A stretch of 39,734 bases of DNA from a virus. The stretch covers positions 1 through 39,734 of IMG/VR virus record IMGVR_UViG_3300032116_000521; one strand, given 5' to 3'. Shown here one piece after another: positions 18,945 through 25,981 of this stretch (within the stretch, counting starts at the first letter, position 1; each line of letters starts with the position of its first letter). A program made the translations under genes and the position numbers. The notes below the pieces were generated by a model, which made no database searches, was not told the DNA's origin, and saw nothing but the letters and a program-made list of their open reading frames with translations.

Positions 18945-19004
18945 TGGTGGAGGTGGTGGGAATCGCACCCACGTCCACAACAACTTTCAAACAACTTCTA
19001 CGAA

Positions 19005-19115
19005 TTAGTTTAATACAAAAAGTATTGTTAATACACCTACAGCAAATGCACAGGCGCCCATGTAGAAAGCAAAACTTCTTACTTTATATTCTTTTACACA
19101 ATCTTTGTTAGGCAT
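19005..19115 (-). CDS. Tiny single-span membrane protein
   Basis: 36 residues starting MPNKDCVKEYKVR, then a membrane span (about 15-35, FAFYMGACAFAVGVLTILFV). Its ATG overlaps the stop of the upstream mini-gene (TAATG), which selects this start. The stop lies right at the 5' edge of the tmRNA acceptor piece, so the tmRNA may be cut from the same transcript. Function unknown. Confidence 0.7.
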   Translation of the reverse strand: MPNKDCVKEYKVRSFAFYMGACAFAVGVLTILFVLN

Positions 19116-19240
19116 TACAGTATCCTTTCTAGTAACCAAATAACAAAAAGAAAACTTAAACCACCAGCCAAAAATTTTAAAGCCCCGTACTGTCTTTCGT
19201 TCTGCTCGGGAGTGCAGAGTTTTTTCCAATATTTGTTCAT
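19115..19240 (-). CDS. Tiny single-span membrane protein
   Basis: 41 residues, MNKYWKKLCTPEQNERQYGA followed by a membrane span (about 22-37, KFLAGGLSFLFVIWLL). It is in a different frame from the longer overlapping ORF and is preferred because of AGGA before the ATG and the TAATG overlap with the next gene. The ATG lies only 8 bases after the -10 box of the promoter at 19249, so the transcript may be nearly leaderless. Function unknown. Confidence 0.7.
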   Translation of the reverse strand: MNKYWKKLCTPEQNERQYGALKFLAGGLSFLFVIWLLERIL

Positions 19241-19248
19241 AGTGTCCT

Positions 19249-19277
19249 ATTATAAGTGTTTATACTTATATAGGCAA
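19249..19277 (-). promoter_or_regulatory. Sigma70-type promoter for membrane mini-genes and tmRNA
   Basis: TTGCCT (19277-19272), 17-base spacer, TATAAT (19254-19249) on the minus strand. The spacer contains an inverted repeat TATAAGT/ACTTATA that overlaps the -10 and could be an operator. It is the only convincing promoter shortly upstream of the tmRNA. Confidence 0.65.
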
Positions 19278-19286
19278 CCAGCTTAA

Positions 19287-19946
19287 TTAATATTTACCAC
19301 TTTTCTCATAATATGAAATGGCATTGACTAGGCCTGTGATATGGTCCTCGGTCTTTTGTTTGAATACGATAGGACTCGAATCCTCAACGGCCATGACGAT
19401 AACCAAATCATGGATAGGTTGACCAATCAACTCCTCATACATCAAGGCGTAGGCAGATGTTTGCCAGAAGTAATCTTCAATGTCCTCATGGCTCTTAATT
19501 TTTTTGGATGTTTTAAAATCAATTACCGAAAGCACACCATCGAACTCAGCAATACAATCCACTCGGCCTGCCATCTTTAATTGTGTGGACCATAATGCTT
19601 GTTCTTGGTAATGAATATTGTTAATACGATTTAAATGCGGTTTGATTGATAAAAACATTTCATGTGCATCGGGCATAATATTACCTAATGATTCATTGTT
19701 TAAATATCGTTCACACAATGTATGAACATTTGTACCACGAGAAGTTGCTTTTTTGGTAATGGCATTGGCAACATCTTCACCCACTTTGTTGCGCCATGCC
19801 TGAAAAATATGTTTCTTTTGAGCACCAATGACTGTGGTGACCGATGGTAATTTTGTACCATCAGGTAGTTTATAAAACCGTTTACCATCAGGAAATGTTT
19901 CTGATGGTAGGTCTTGTAATACTTTTGGTGGGCAGTAATTAAACAT
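19287..19946 (-). CDS. PD-(D/E)XK nuclease (Cas4/RecB-like exonuclease)
   Basis: 219 residues from the chosen ATG. Motifs of the PDDEXK_1 family are in order: SRGTNVHTLCERYL (His), MAGRVDCIAEFDG (Asp), LSVIDFKTSKK (D-x-K) and YFWQTSAYALMYEE (QxxxY). This predicts a metal-dependent DNA exonuclease, perhaps for recombination or host DNA turnover. An in-frame ATG at 19967 lacks a ribosome site. The ATG at 19946 has AGGA 8 bases upstream and overlaps the stop of the Cys4 mini-gene (TAATG), so it was chosen. The four-cysteine cluster of Cas4 is absent. Confidence 0.85.
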   Translation of the reverse strand: MFNYCPPKVLQDLPSETFPDGKRFYKLPDGTKLPSVTTVIGAQKKHIFQAWRNKVGEDVANAITKKATSRGTNVHTLCERYLNNESLGNIMPDAHEMFLSIKPHLNRINNIHYQEQALWSTQLKMAGRVDCIAEFDGVLSVIDFKTSKKIKSHEDIEDYFWQTSAYALMYEELIGQPIHDLVIVMAVEDSSPIVFKQKTEDHITGLVNAISYYEKSGKY

Positions 19947-20086
19947 TACCATTTTCCTATAGGGCATTTTACAAAAGGTAAATTTACTTTAATTGGCATA
20001 TAACAATGGCATTGTGTGCATATTTTTATTTTAACTTTATAATTCTCACAAGTATTGCATATGTCTAATTTTGTATTTGCATTCAT
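19946..20086 (-). CDS. Small four-cysteine (zinc ribbon-like) protein
   Basis: 46 residues: LDICNTCENYKVKIKICTQC, then HCYMPIKVNLPFVKCPIGKW. Two CxxC pairs 15 residues apart followed by the conserved ending KCPxGKW match a small phage family I recognise but cannot name. It probably binds zinc. It is translationally coupled to the nuclease downstream (TAATG), so a joint role is possible but not shown. Confidence 0.8.
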   Translation of the reverse strand: MNANTKLDICNTCENYKVKIKICTQCHCYMPIKVNLPFVKCPIGKW

Positions 20087-20087
20087 T

Positions 20088-20870
20088 TTACGTTACGTTA
20101 TAGTTGGTTACATATTTCTCTTTAATAGCTTCAAAGAAGTCAATATCTTCTTGTGTTAGCTCCGCTTCTTCTATATCTTGCCTAAATTTTCTGGTGAAAT
20201 CTTCTAACTGTTGAAATTCACCTTCATACTTAAAAAACTTTGTTATTTTTTTAGTATCGTAAGCATCCATTATAATATGATATCTAGGCTCATCGGAATC
20301 ATTTCTAATTTGATGCCACAAATTCACCCAAACAATGTATGCTGATCCATCGGCCGGCATATGTAAATTTTTTCCTTGACATATATGAACACACTTTTTG
20401 TTTGTCCATAATGGTATGTGTATTCTGGCCATATAATCTGTTGTTTCAGCATCTTTGTGCACCAAGCTCTTACAATGAGGCTGTAAACAAGTTATTCTTA
20501 CTCGCCTTGGTTCAAATCCCAAATCTTTCAATTTATCTACAACCTTTTTAATTTCTCCGACACAAGCTTGAGTTGGTCTATCGTGCTCCAAACTGTGAGC
20601 AATATTAAAATGTTTGTACGACTTCATAATCAATTCTCTTGTCGGTAGAAAATTTTCTAATTTTAATCCATGTTCATGCTGAACAACTTCCCAACCATCT
20701 TTCCAATCACCACGCCTACTCAAAATACTCCAACCACCAAACCCATGATAATTTTGTGTTTCAAATTCTTCACCTTGAACAACTTGATCACCTAGAGGAA
20801 AAACACTTTCTTCTACTTCTTTTCTTAATTTTTCAATATCAAATTGAATATCTAATTTTTCATACCACAT
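20088..20870 (-). CDS. 2OG-Fe(II) oxygenase, Asp/Asn beta-hydroxylase-like
   Basis: 260 residues. The double-stranded beta-helix core carries HKD (HxD in SLVHKDAETTDYMARIHIPL), the distal iron His in VNLWHQIRNDSDEPRY, and an Arg for 2-oxoglutarate in RYHIIMDA. This is closest to the aspartyl/asparaginyl beta-hydroxylase type. The C-terminal ~60 residues are charged helix. The substrate is unknown. It overlaps the next oxygenase gene, forming a run of four such genes. Confidence 0.8.
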   Translation of the reverse strand: MWYEKLDIQFDIEKLRKEVEESVFPLGDQVVQGEEFETQNYHGFGGWSILSRRGDWKDGWEVVQHEHGLKLENFLPTRELIMKSYKHFNIAHSLEHDRPTQACVGEIKKVVDKLKDLGFEPRRVRITCLQPHCKSLVHKDAETTDYMARIHIPLWTNKKCVHICQGKNLHMPADGSAYIVWVNLWHQIRNDSDEPRYHIIMDAYDTKKITKFFKYEGEFQQLEDFTRKFRQDIEEAELTQEDIDFFEAIKEKYVTNYNVT

Positions 20871-21495
20871 TTTTTTGTTTTTCTTTCATTTCTATAAAAT
20901 TGTTCAATAGATTAGTTGAAAATGTTTGCATATCGGTAGACAATGAAATTCTCATATTTTTAGATTTATTAACATCTACAGAATGTAAAACATATGATGG
21001 AAAAAATACAAGTTTTCCTGGTTTCGGTATTATTTTTTTAAATTTAGCTCCATTAACATTTTTATAAACCTCTTTGTCCCAATCTACACCACCACGGGGA
21101 TCAATTAATAATAGGTCACCACAATCATCATCTGTTTGTATATAGTATGTTGCTGTTATTTTACTACCTCCATGATCATGTATTGCCATGGATTGTCCAG
21201 GTAAACTATAGTTAACCCAACCTCTTGTGTGATGAAATTCATATTCATCATAATTTTTTGCAACATAATCATAAGTAAGTTCTGTCACCATTTTAATTAT
21301 ATAATCATTTAATGATTTTACATAAGGTGTATTCATCACCCATATATTAGAATCTTTGATATTTTTAATTTTTTCATCTGTGTAAAAATATTTCAATTCA
21401 CTTAATAAATTATCATTAAATTTTTCATCAAAATCTGTTTGTATTTCCCACACCGGTGTCACCCACCAATCATTACGAATTATATTCATAGACAT
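20860..21495 (-). CDS. 2OG-Fe(II) oxygenase (Oxy_5-type)
   Basis: 211 residues. N-terminal WWVTPVWEIQTDFDEKFNDN and the core SMAIHDHGGSKITATYYIQ (HxH), PGKLVFFPSYVLHSV (distal His) and MRISLSTD (Arg) are the signature of the 2OG-FeII_Oxy_5 family. It is a paralogue of the gene at 22004. All iron ligands are present, so it should be active. The family is common in aquatic myoviruses but its substrate is unknown. Confidence 0.85.
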   Translation of the reverse strand: MSMNIIRNDWWVTPVWEIQTDFDEKFNDNLLSELKYFYTDEKIKNIKDSNIWVMNTPYVKSLNDYIIKMVTELTYDYVAKNYDEYEFHHTRGWVNYSLPGQSMAIHDHGGSKITATYYIQTDDDCGDLLLIDPRGGVDWDKEVYKNVNGAKFKKIIPKPGKLVFFPSYVLHSVDVNKSKNMRISLSTDMQTFSTNLLNNFIEMKEKQKNVV

Positions 21496-22025
21496 CCAGT
21501 TTCTTTTAACATCTCACACACCGATTCATAATTATGTTTTCTTGTGCCTAAAGTTACGGCTTTTCTAAAAGGTTCTTCTTTATCCGATTCGACACTATGA
21601 ATTTTCTTAACATTTAATACCCAAACTTCCATTGGTTGTGCCACGAAACTACCAACTTCTTTTAATTGCTCTTTTTTGTATATGAATCCATTTGTTTGAT
21701 TTTTTATTTGAAATATCTGCAAATCATCTACCAAAGGTTCATAATATATCGTTTTACAGTTATCAGTTTCAATGTAAAAATTAATTGTGGTTAATATATC
21801 ACTATCTGTATGTGGTGGTATATTTCGATTGATGGTCATAACAGTTAAATAAAAATCTTCCCAATATTTTTTAGGTAAAATCTTATACATTATTTCGGGT
21901 TCAGGTGACCATATCTTTTTATAATCTATACCTTTATTATCAACACCCGTAAACGTATTCAACCCCTGTGTAACGGCATATATGGGTTTAGAAAACTCAT
22001 AATTTAACTTTGTGAACATTTCCAT
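21486..22025 (-). CDS. 2OG-Fe(II) oxygenase-like protein
   Basis: 179 residues with a different core from its neighbours: NIPPHTDSDILTTINFYI (HxD), a central strand QPMEVWVLNVKKIHSVES (distal His) and FRKAVTLGT (Arg). The jelly-roll layout supports an iron/2OG enzyme, though sequence similarity to the flanking paralogues is low. It overlaps both neighbours, indicating one operon. Confidence 0.7.
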   Translation of the reverse strand: MEMFTKLNYEFSKPIYAVTQGLNTFTGVDNKGIDYKKIWSPEPEIMYKILPKKYWEDFYLTVMTINRNIPPHTDSDILTTINFYIETDNCKTIYYEPLVDDLQIFQIKNQTNGFIYKKEQLKEVGSFVAQPMEVWVLNVKKIHSVESDKEEPFRKAVTLGTRKHNYESVCEMLKETGCL

Positions 22026-22729
22026 TCTTTAATTTTTTTCATTCGACTGGCCCAACTTTTTAATATTACAGTATTATTGGTGTTTTTGTCAACCACCTTT
22101 CGTAAATCGGTAGATAAAGATATACGTAAATCATTTGATTTATTCTCCGTTACACCATGAAGAACATATGATGGTGTAAAGACCAATTTACCTTCAATAG
22201 GTTTGATTCTTCGTTCTTTCACTACAGGCGTACCGGTTAAAGTGGTGTTTTTCCAATCAATTGCGTTGGAACTGTCAAATAGTACCAACTCTCCACATCC
22301 TTCTGGTGCTTGTATGTAATATGTGGCCGCAATAGCGGATTCTGTATGGCCATGTACTTCTAAACCTTCTCCCGGTTCATGCACATTAACCCAGCCAAAG
22401 AAGTGCTCACAACCTTTAAGGTTTAACATTCTGATTTCTGGAATTTGTTGGGTTATTGTTTTTGTAACAATATCAATAATTTCTTGTTTGATAATGTTTA
22501 GATTGGGCTTGTCATAATCCCATATGCTGTCTTTTGGTTTTTTATCTTGGCCAGTGGCGATGCCATAACCTATACTATAAATTTCGTCTAGTAGTTTTTT
22601 ATTGAATTCTGCATTAAATTTTGTTTGAACTTCCCATATTGGAGATTTCCAAAATAAGTTTTGCGCATTTTGATACCAGTGAAACTTTTCACGGTCATTC
22701 AGTTGTTCTATTTGATTTCCACTCATCAT
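22004..22729 (-). CDS. 2OG-Fe(II) oxygenase (Oxy_5-type), paralogue
   Basis: 241 residues. LFWKSPIWEVQTKFNAEFNK mirrors the N-terminus of the gene at 20860. Core: GLEVHGHTESAIAATYYIQ (HxH), GKLVFTPSYVLHGV (distal His), LRISLSTD (Arg). The ligands are intact. An N-terminal extension of about 25 residues may be partly untranslated, since the ATG used could be the first or second Met. Confidence 0.85.
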   Translation of the reverse strand: MMSGNQIEQLNDREKFHWYQNAQNLFWKSPIWEVQTKFNAEFNKKLLDEIYSIGYGIATGQDKKPKDSIWDYDKPNLNIIKQEIIDIVTKTITQQIPEIRMLNLKGCEHFFGWVNVHEPGEGLEVHGHTESAIAATYYIQAPEGCGELVLFDSSNAIDWKNTTLTGTPVVKERRIKPIEGKLVFTPSYVLHGVTENKSNDLRISLSTDLRKVVDKNTNNTVILKSWASRMKKIKEWKCSQS

Positions 22730-23021
22730 ATGCCATAATCAAAGGTTGTGCTTGCTCACGATTAATTCGAACTTCTGTACTCATTTCCGAAGCTGTGTTT
22801 GCTGTCTGCCATGGTGTGCCTTTGATGTGGTCCAATATCGGGTGATTGCCAGCATTTAATAATTCGGACAACACATTCACATGAGTTGTTAACATGGTAA
22901 AGACGTTTGCACGTTGTTCTTCAGGTAAATTTAGTATTGCATTGAAAAAAATATTGTTGAAGTAGTAATCAACATACTCATGCAATAAATCTCTCTCGAT
23001 GACGATTTCATTTTCATTCAT
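22695..23021 (-). CDS. Hypothetical protein
   Basis: 108 residues, acidic and helical, no recognised motif. It overlaps the cysteine-rich gene by 8 bases at its start and the oxygenase gene at its end, so it is likely read from the late promoter at 23989. In T4-like aquatic phages small proteins after fibre-type genes can be assembly helpers, but nothing here shows that. Confidence 0.65.
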   Translation of the reverse strand: MNENEIVIERDLLHEYVDYYFNNIFFNAILNLPEEQRANVFTMLTTHVNVLSELLNAGNHPILDHIKGTPWQTANTASEMSTEVRINREQAQPLIMAYDEWKSNRTTE

Positions 23022-23961
23022 TGTATTTTTTCCTTATGAATAATTTATTATTAAATAATTTAACTATTTTAGAATAAATTTCTGCTGAGTAATATGTTCC
23101 CGCAAATGTAATCCAAATAAAATATACGGTCAATAAACCAACTGGTTTATTTTTATTTGGTAACTTACCTACCAAACGGCTAATTGGTCGACCAACACGC
23201 ATCAATATACGGCCAATATCATTATCTCTATTCACAATATTCATAATATAAGCCATATGTTGCGACCAAGGAGTTGCTATACGGTGAGCCCACTTAATAA
23301 ATTTTTGTTTTTCAGCTTTTTTACGTTCATCTTTGGACATCCAAAGCATAAAGTCCGGAGATTTGCCTTCCATGCCATCAACAATAACTTGAGCCCAACG
23401 AATATAACCAGCATAAACTTCTGGATCATTTTCTCTCAACCAATTACCATATTTTTGGTCAGCATAAAAAATATCATGGGGCATCATACCGAGTTGATAT
23501 AATTTATGACAAATAATTTTTGAACAATTACAAGCTTGAGCATAACATTGAAAACTTGTACAATTATATGTTGGTGGCGGTTGTTGATTACAATTTCCTG
23601 TTTGTAACCATGATTGGCTATCACAATTTGCACAATTAATAGCTCCACAATTAGCACACACATGGCAATTTTGACTTTGATCACCGCATCCACAATTACA
23701 ATTTGATGGGTCAACTACAGGACAATTTCCTGAAGCGCAGTTTTCACAGCAATTATTAATTCCCGTGCCGTTGCAATTTCCTGCAGTATTTTTTTGAAAA
23801 TAACTTAGGCCATAAAATCCAGCCATATTAGGAGTACCTGGTCGTATAGACGGCAACACTAAATTGTTTAAAAAATTTAAATCACTAGAATATGTTGATG
23901 ATTGACCAATTTCTTGATTAATTTGCGATACGGATATTGGTCCAGATGATGGTAATGTCAT
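23014..23961 (-). CDS. Cysteine-rich late (virion-type) protein
   Basis: 315 residues in three parts. Residues 1-55 (MTLPSSGPISVSQINQEIG ... SIRPGTP ... FYGLSYF) are an N-terminal module I recognise from structural proteins of aquatic T4-like phages. Residues 63-151 hold 19 cysteines, many as CxC, CxxC and NCxxC (for example NCNCGCG, CHVCANC). Residues 152-315 are basic/aromatic with hydrophobic helices near 270-295. A perfect late promoter lies 28 bases upstream, so it is made with virion proteins. The gene before it encodes a radical SAM/SPASM enzyme. The Cys block could bind metals, form disulphides or be the substrate for thioether crosslinks (inference). Confidence 0.8.
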   Translation of the reverse strand: MTLPSSGPISVSQINQEIGQSSTYSSDLNFLNNLVLPSIRPGTPNMAGFYGLSYFQKNTAGNCNGTGINNCCENCASGNCPVVDPSNCNCGCGDQSQNCHVCANCGAINCANCDSQSWLQTGNCNQQPPPTYNCTSFQCYAQACNCSKIICHKLYQLGMMPHDIFYADQKYGNWLRENDPEVYAGYIRWAQVIVDGMEGKSPDFMLWMSKDERKKAEKQKFIKWAHRIATPWSQHMAYIMNIVNRDNDIGRILMRVGRPISRLVGKLPNKNKPVGLLTVYFIWITFAGTYYSAEIYSKIVKLFNNKLFIRKKYNE

Positions 23962-23988
23962 TTTTACGTCCTAATCTTTATTATTCAG

Positions 23989-23996
23989 TATTTATA
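23989..23996 (-). promoter_or_regulatory. T4-type late promoter for the cysteine-rich protein
   Basis: A perfect TATAAATA on the minus strand overlapping the TAA of the radical SAM gene, 27 bases from the ATG at 23961. A TTAGGACG ribosome site lies between. Confidence 0.85.
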
Positions 23997-25443
23997 TTGT
24001 TTCTACTTTGGATTTTCCGTAAATTTCGACACCTTCAATCACACCAATCTTCTCACTAATTATTTTGATAGGTATAATTTTCTTTTTCAAATCTTCCTTA
24101 TGTTCGTAAATTGTACCAAAAATATCTTGCCTTTCGAGTGGTAGACCATCACCTTTTATGAGTGTTGGTATATAACCTGTTATATCCTGTATAGCTAAAA
24201 CAAAAAATGGTATGTTATCCGAATATGAATTTGCACAAGATATGTCCCAAAATTTTTCATCCAAAAACATACAGGCACCCTTACAAATATGTAGTACAGG
24301 ACAACCAGAACATTCTTTACGGTTCGACCAATGTGTTGATGATTTAATTGATACATTATCATAATCTTCTAATGTACCTCCGTGATGCGACTCGCCATTT
24401 TTTGACATTTCAAGAGAACTTACGTTTTGGCACGTCATTACATTACCACGCAAATCTACAGCTAAAGCTTGTTCTTCATCCATGCCACATTTTTGACCTA
24501 AAAAATCCGATTTTCGGTGAGCAAGAACACTTTTGGTAAATTGAAACGTTTTTTCTTTTGGAATAGTGAATCCAATTTTGCCGCCTGTGGAAAATATGTC
24601 AGCAAAAGCCGTTCTTCGATATTCAAAATGGTCTTTTTTTGTTAGTAAAGAATTTGAAATTCCTTCTTCATCGTAAGCATCTACGATACCTCCTTCACCT
24701 AGTGTTACAAATTCATCACCAGTTAAATTCACAAACCATTCATAAACTTCTTTACGACTTCTATTTTTTGCGTTCATCATAGGATTAAAACTTATTACTT
24801 TACCCAAACGTTTCATCATTCTATAAAAACCCAATATTCTTTCTTTTTGTTCAGGATCGTCAAACGGATCTGGCCCACGAACTGATTGACCAGGTCCATC
24901 ATGTGAAATGGCCACATCAAAATCATACATCATCAACCAATCAATAATATCATCTGTAAGAATAGATCCGTTTGTAATAACAGAAAATCTTGGTTTTCTT
25001 TCCCAATTCTCAAATTTTTCTGCCAACAATTCTGCTAGTGGTTTCATTGTTTTCCAATAAACAAATGGTTCACCACCCCAAAATTCTATTTTCAATCCTT
25101 TACTTTCATCAAATTCTAAAACTTCTAATTTTTTCATAAAAGCATCAATGTCTTTTTTAGATGTTTCAGGCATACGTTCAACAAATTTTTGTGAGCAATA
25201 ATCACAAGAATAATTACAACTTAATCCCATTTGAATTTTAAGTGTTGTGATTAACTTTGATTTCTTTAAAGGATTGTTTTTATTAAATGCTTTATATGGT
25301 TTTGTGTATTCTTTAGGAATTTCAATTGGTTGCGGATATTCATATACGATACCATTGGCGTCCTTTAAAATATTGCTCATGTTATCATAATAAAATATTT
25401 TCTTATCATCTTTTGATTTTTCAGCGTGTATTTCAAATAACAT
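23992..25443 (-). CDS. Radical SAM/SPASM enzyme
   Basis: 483 residues. The SAM cluster motif is C76-x3-C80-x2-C83 (LSCNYSCDYCSQ), with the Gly-rich GGEP at 123-126 (FWGGEP) and TNGS at ~158. The C-terminal SPASM region has Cys at 319, 338 (CGMDEEQ ... GNVMTC), 378, 381, 387, 391 (CSGCPVLHICKGAC) and 403, seven residues as needed for auxiliary iron-sulphur clusters. SPASM enzymes modify proteins or peptides, for example anaerobic sulfatase maturases and thioether-forming RiPP maturases. No sulfatase is nearby; the adjacent cysteine-rich gene is the obvious candidate substrate. Its start overlaps the stop of a 49-residue gene. Confidence 0.92.
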   Translation of the reverse strand: MLFEIHAEKSKDDKKIFYYDNMSNILKDANGIVYEYPQPIEIPKEYTKPYKAFNKNNPLKKSKLITTLKIQMGLSCNYSCDYCSQKFVERMPETSKKDIDAFMKKLEVLEFDESKGLKIEFWGGEPFVYWKTMKPLAELLAEKFENWERKPRFSVITNGSILTDDIIDWLMMYDFDVAISHDGPGQSVRGPDPFDDPEQKERILGFYRMMKRLGKVISFNPMMNAKNRSRKEVYEWFVNLTGDEFVTLGEGGIVDAYDEEGISNSLLTKKDHFEYRRTAFADIFSTGGKIGFTIPKEKTFQFTKSVLAHRKSDFLGQKCGMDEEQALAVDLRGNVMTCQNVSSLEMSKNGESHHGGTLEDYDNVSIKSSTHWSNRKECSGCPVLHICKGACMFLDEKFWDISCANSYSDNIPFFVLAIQDITGYIPTLIKGDGLPLERQDIFGTIYEHKEDLKKKIIPIKIISEKIGVIEGVEIYGKSKVETI

Positions 25444-25582
25444 TATTTTTCCTGTAATCTTTTAATTGGTCGACTTCTCTTTGTAACTTTATATATTCTA
25501 TCAATTCCTGCCGAATTTTTTCCTTGTTTTGATATTCGTAATATAGCCGCTGTTGTTTTGACATCATTCTTTTTTTGCTCAT
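25433..25582 (-). CDS. Small basic helical protein
   Basis: 49 residues, MSKKRMMSKQQRLYYEYQNK, EKIRQELIEYIKLQREVDQL, then KDYRKNNVI. It is predicted to be one long charged helix. A strong TAGGAG site lies 7 bases before the ATG and the stop overlaps the radical SAM start. For these reasons it is preferred over the overlapping 87-codon frame at 25443-25706. The same frame upstream begins with an ATG at 25651 that has a perfect AGGAGG but is stopped by TAG after six codons. Confidence 0.65.
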   Translation of the reverse strand: MSKKRMMSKQQRLYYEYQNKEKIRQELIEYIKLQREVDQLKDYRKNNVI

Positions 25583-25630
25583 TAAAACTCCTATCGTTAT
25601 TATTATATTTTGGAATTTTAGAAGCGGATT

Positions 25631-25651
25631 CTACAGGATTAACTTTGTCAT
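25631..25651 (-). other. Six-codon minicistron with perfect ribosome site
   Basis: ATG ACA AAG TTA ATC CTG TAG (MTKLIL) lies 7 bases after AGGAGG (25664-25659). It is in frame with the 49-residue gene starting 69 bases further. It could be a leader peptide, a broken start, or an amber codon that is read through. Confidence 0.45.
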
Positions 25652-25699
25652 TATCTGGCCTCCTGATGTTAAGTAGAAGTGGAAGTTGATTGTTCACTA

Positions 25700-25981
25700 T
25701 TACCATTCTCTAGGCAACTTTGTCTTGTGTGATTTGTGTAGTGTATTTCCTGGTACCGTATCTTTAATTCGTTGTATGACACCTTTCTCAAAGGCAGAAT
25801 CGGCAGTTTTGGTACGAGGAACATTCATACGACCCACGTCACCAAAAACTGGTAGGTTCTCGGCTGAATGGTATCGTTGTAAATGTGGATTTGATTGTAT
25901 GAATTCATCTAACACCGTATATGACATACGGTGTTCTTCGATTGTGTTTGTTTCTTTATTTAAAAAATCATAGGTTGGCAT
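25700..25981 (-). CDS. Conserved phage protein, FmdB-like N-terminus
   Basis: 93 residues beginning MPTYDFLNKETNTIEEHRM, the start of the FmdB zinc-ribbon family, but all cysteines are missing. The rest (LDEFIQSNPHLQRYH, NVPRTKTADSAFEKGVIQRI) is basic. Its ATG overlaps the stop of the upstream gene by one base (TAATG). Such Cys-less relatives occur in T4-like phages; function unknown. Confidence 0.75.
   Translation of the reverse strand: MPTYDFLNKETNTIEEHRMSYTVLDEFIQSNPHLQRYHSAENLPVFGDVGRMNVPRTKTADSAFEKGVIQRIKDTVPGNTLHKSHKTKLPREW

Larger units (their letters stand above)
18722..19004 (-). ncRNA. ssrA: Circularly permuted two-piece tmRNA
   Basis: Gene order on the minus strand is acceptor piece, intervening loop, coding piece, the permuted form. 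The acceptor piece (about 19004-18945) has T stem GTGGG/CCCAC, acceptor strand CACCTCC, A, and encoded CCA. The coding piece starts at 18883 with GGGGGTG, which pairs all 7 bases with CACCTCC including the G3-U70 pair that specifies alanine, followed by AGAATCGAC. A long P2 helix joins the pieces (CAATAATT with AGTTGTTG, AACAA with TTGTT). A CGCC/GGCG hairpin (PK1-like) precedes the tag ANDKYALAA-stop (18801-18772). After it come a helix-5 pairing and a CCAGGTGA/TCACCTGG stem whose loop can pair with TAAG upstream. Exact outer ends are approximate. It should rescue stalled ribosomes during infection. Confidence 0.93.

Noticed and set aside
18945-19035. Minus-strand ordinary tRNA with acceptor GTAGGTG (near 19035) pairing to CACCTCC
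   Set aside because: It gives one mismatch, no proper D or anticodon arm and overlaps a coding gene. The GGGGGTG of the permuted tmRNA pairs fully and explains the rest of the region.
19355-19390. Possible tRNA T-arm (GGACTCGAATCCTC) on the plus strand
   Set aside because: It lies inside the PD-(D/E)XK gene, and no acceptor stem, anticodon arm or CCA can be built around it.
25443-25706. 87-codon frame before the radical SAM gene
   Set aside because: The overlapping 49-residue frame has a much better ribosome site and stop/start coupling, and only one of the two can use this DNA efficiently.
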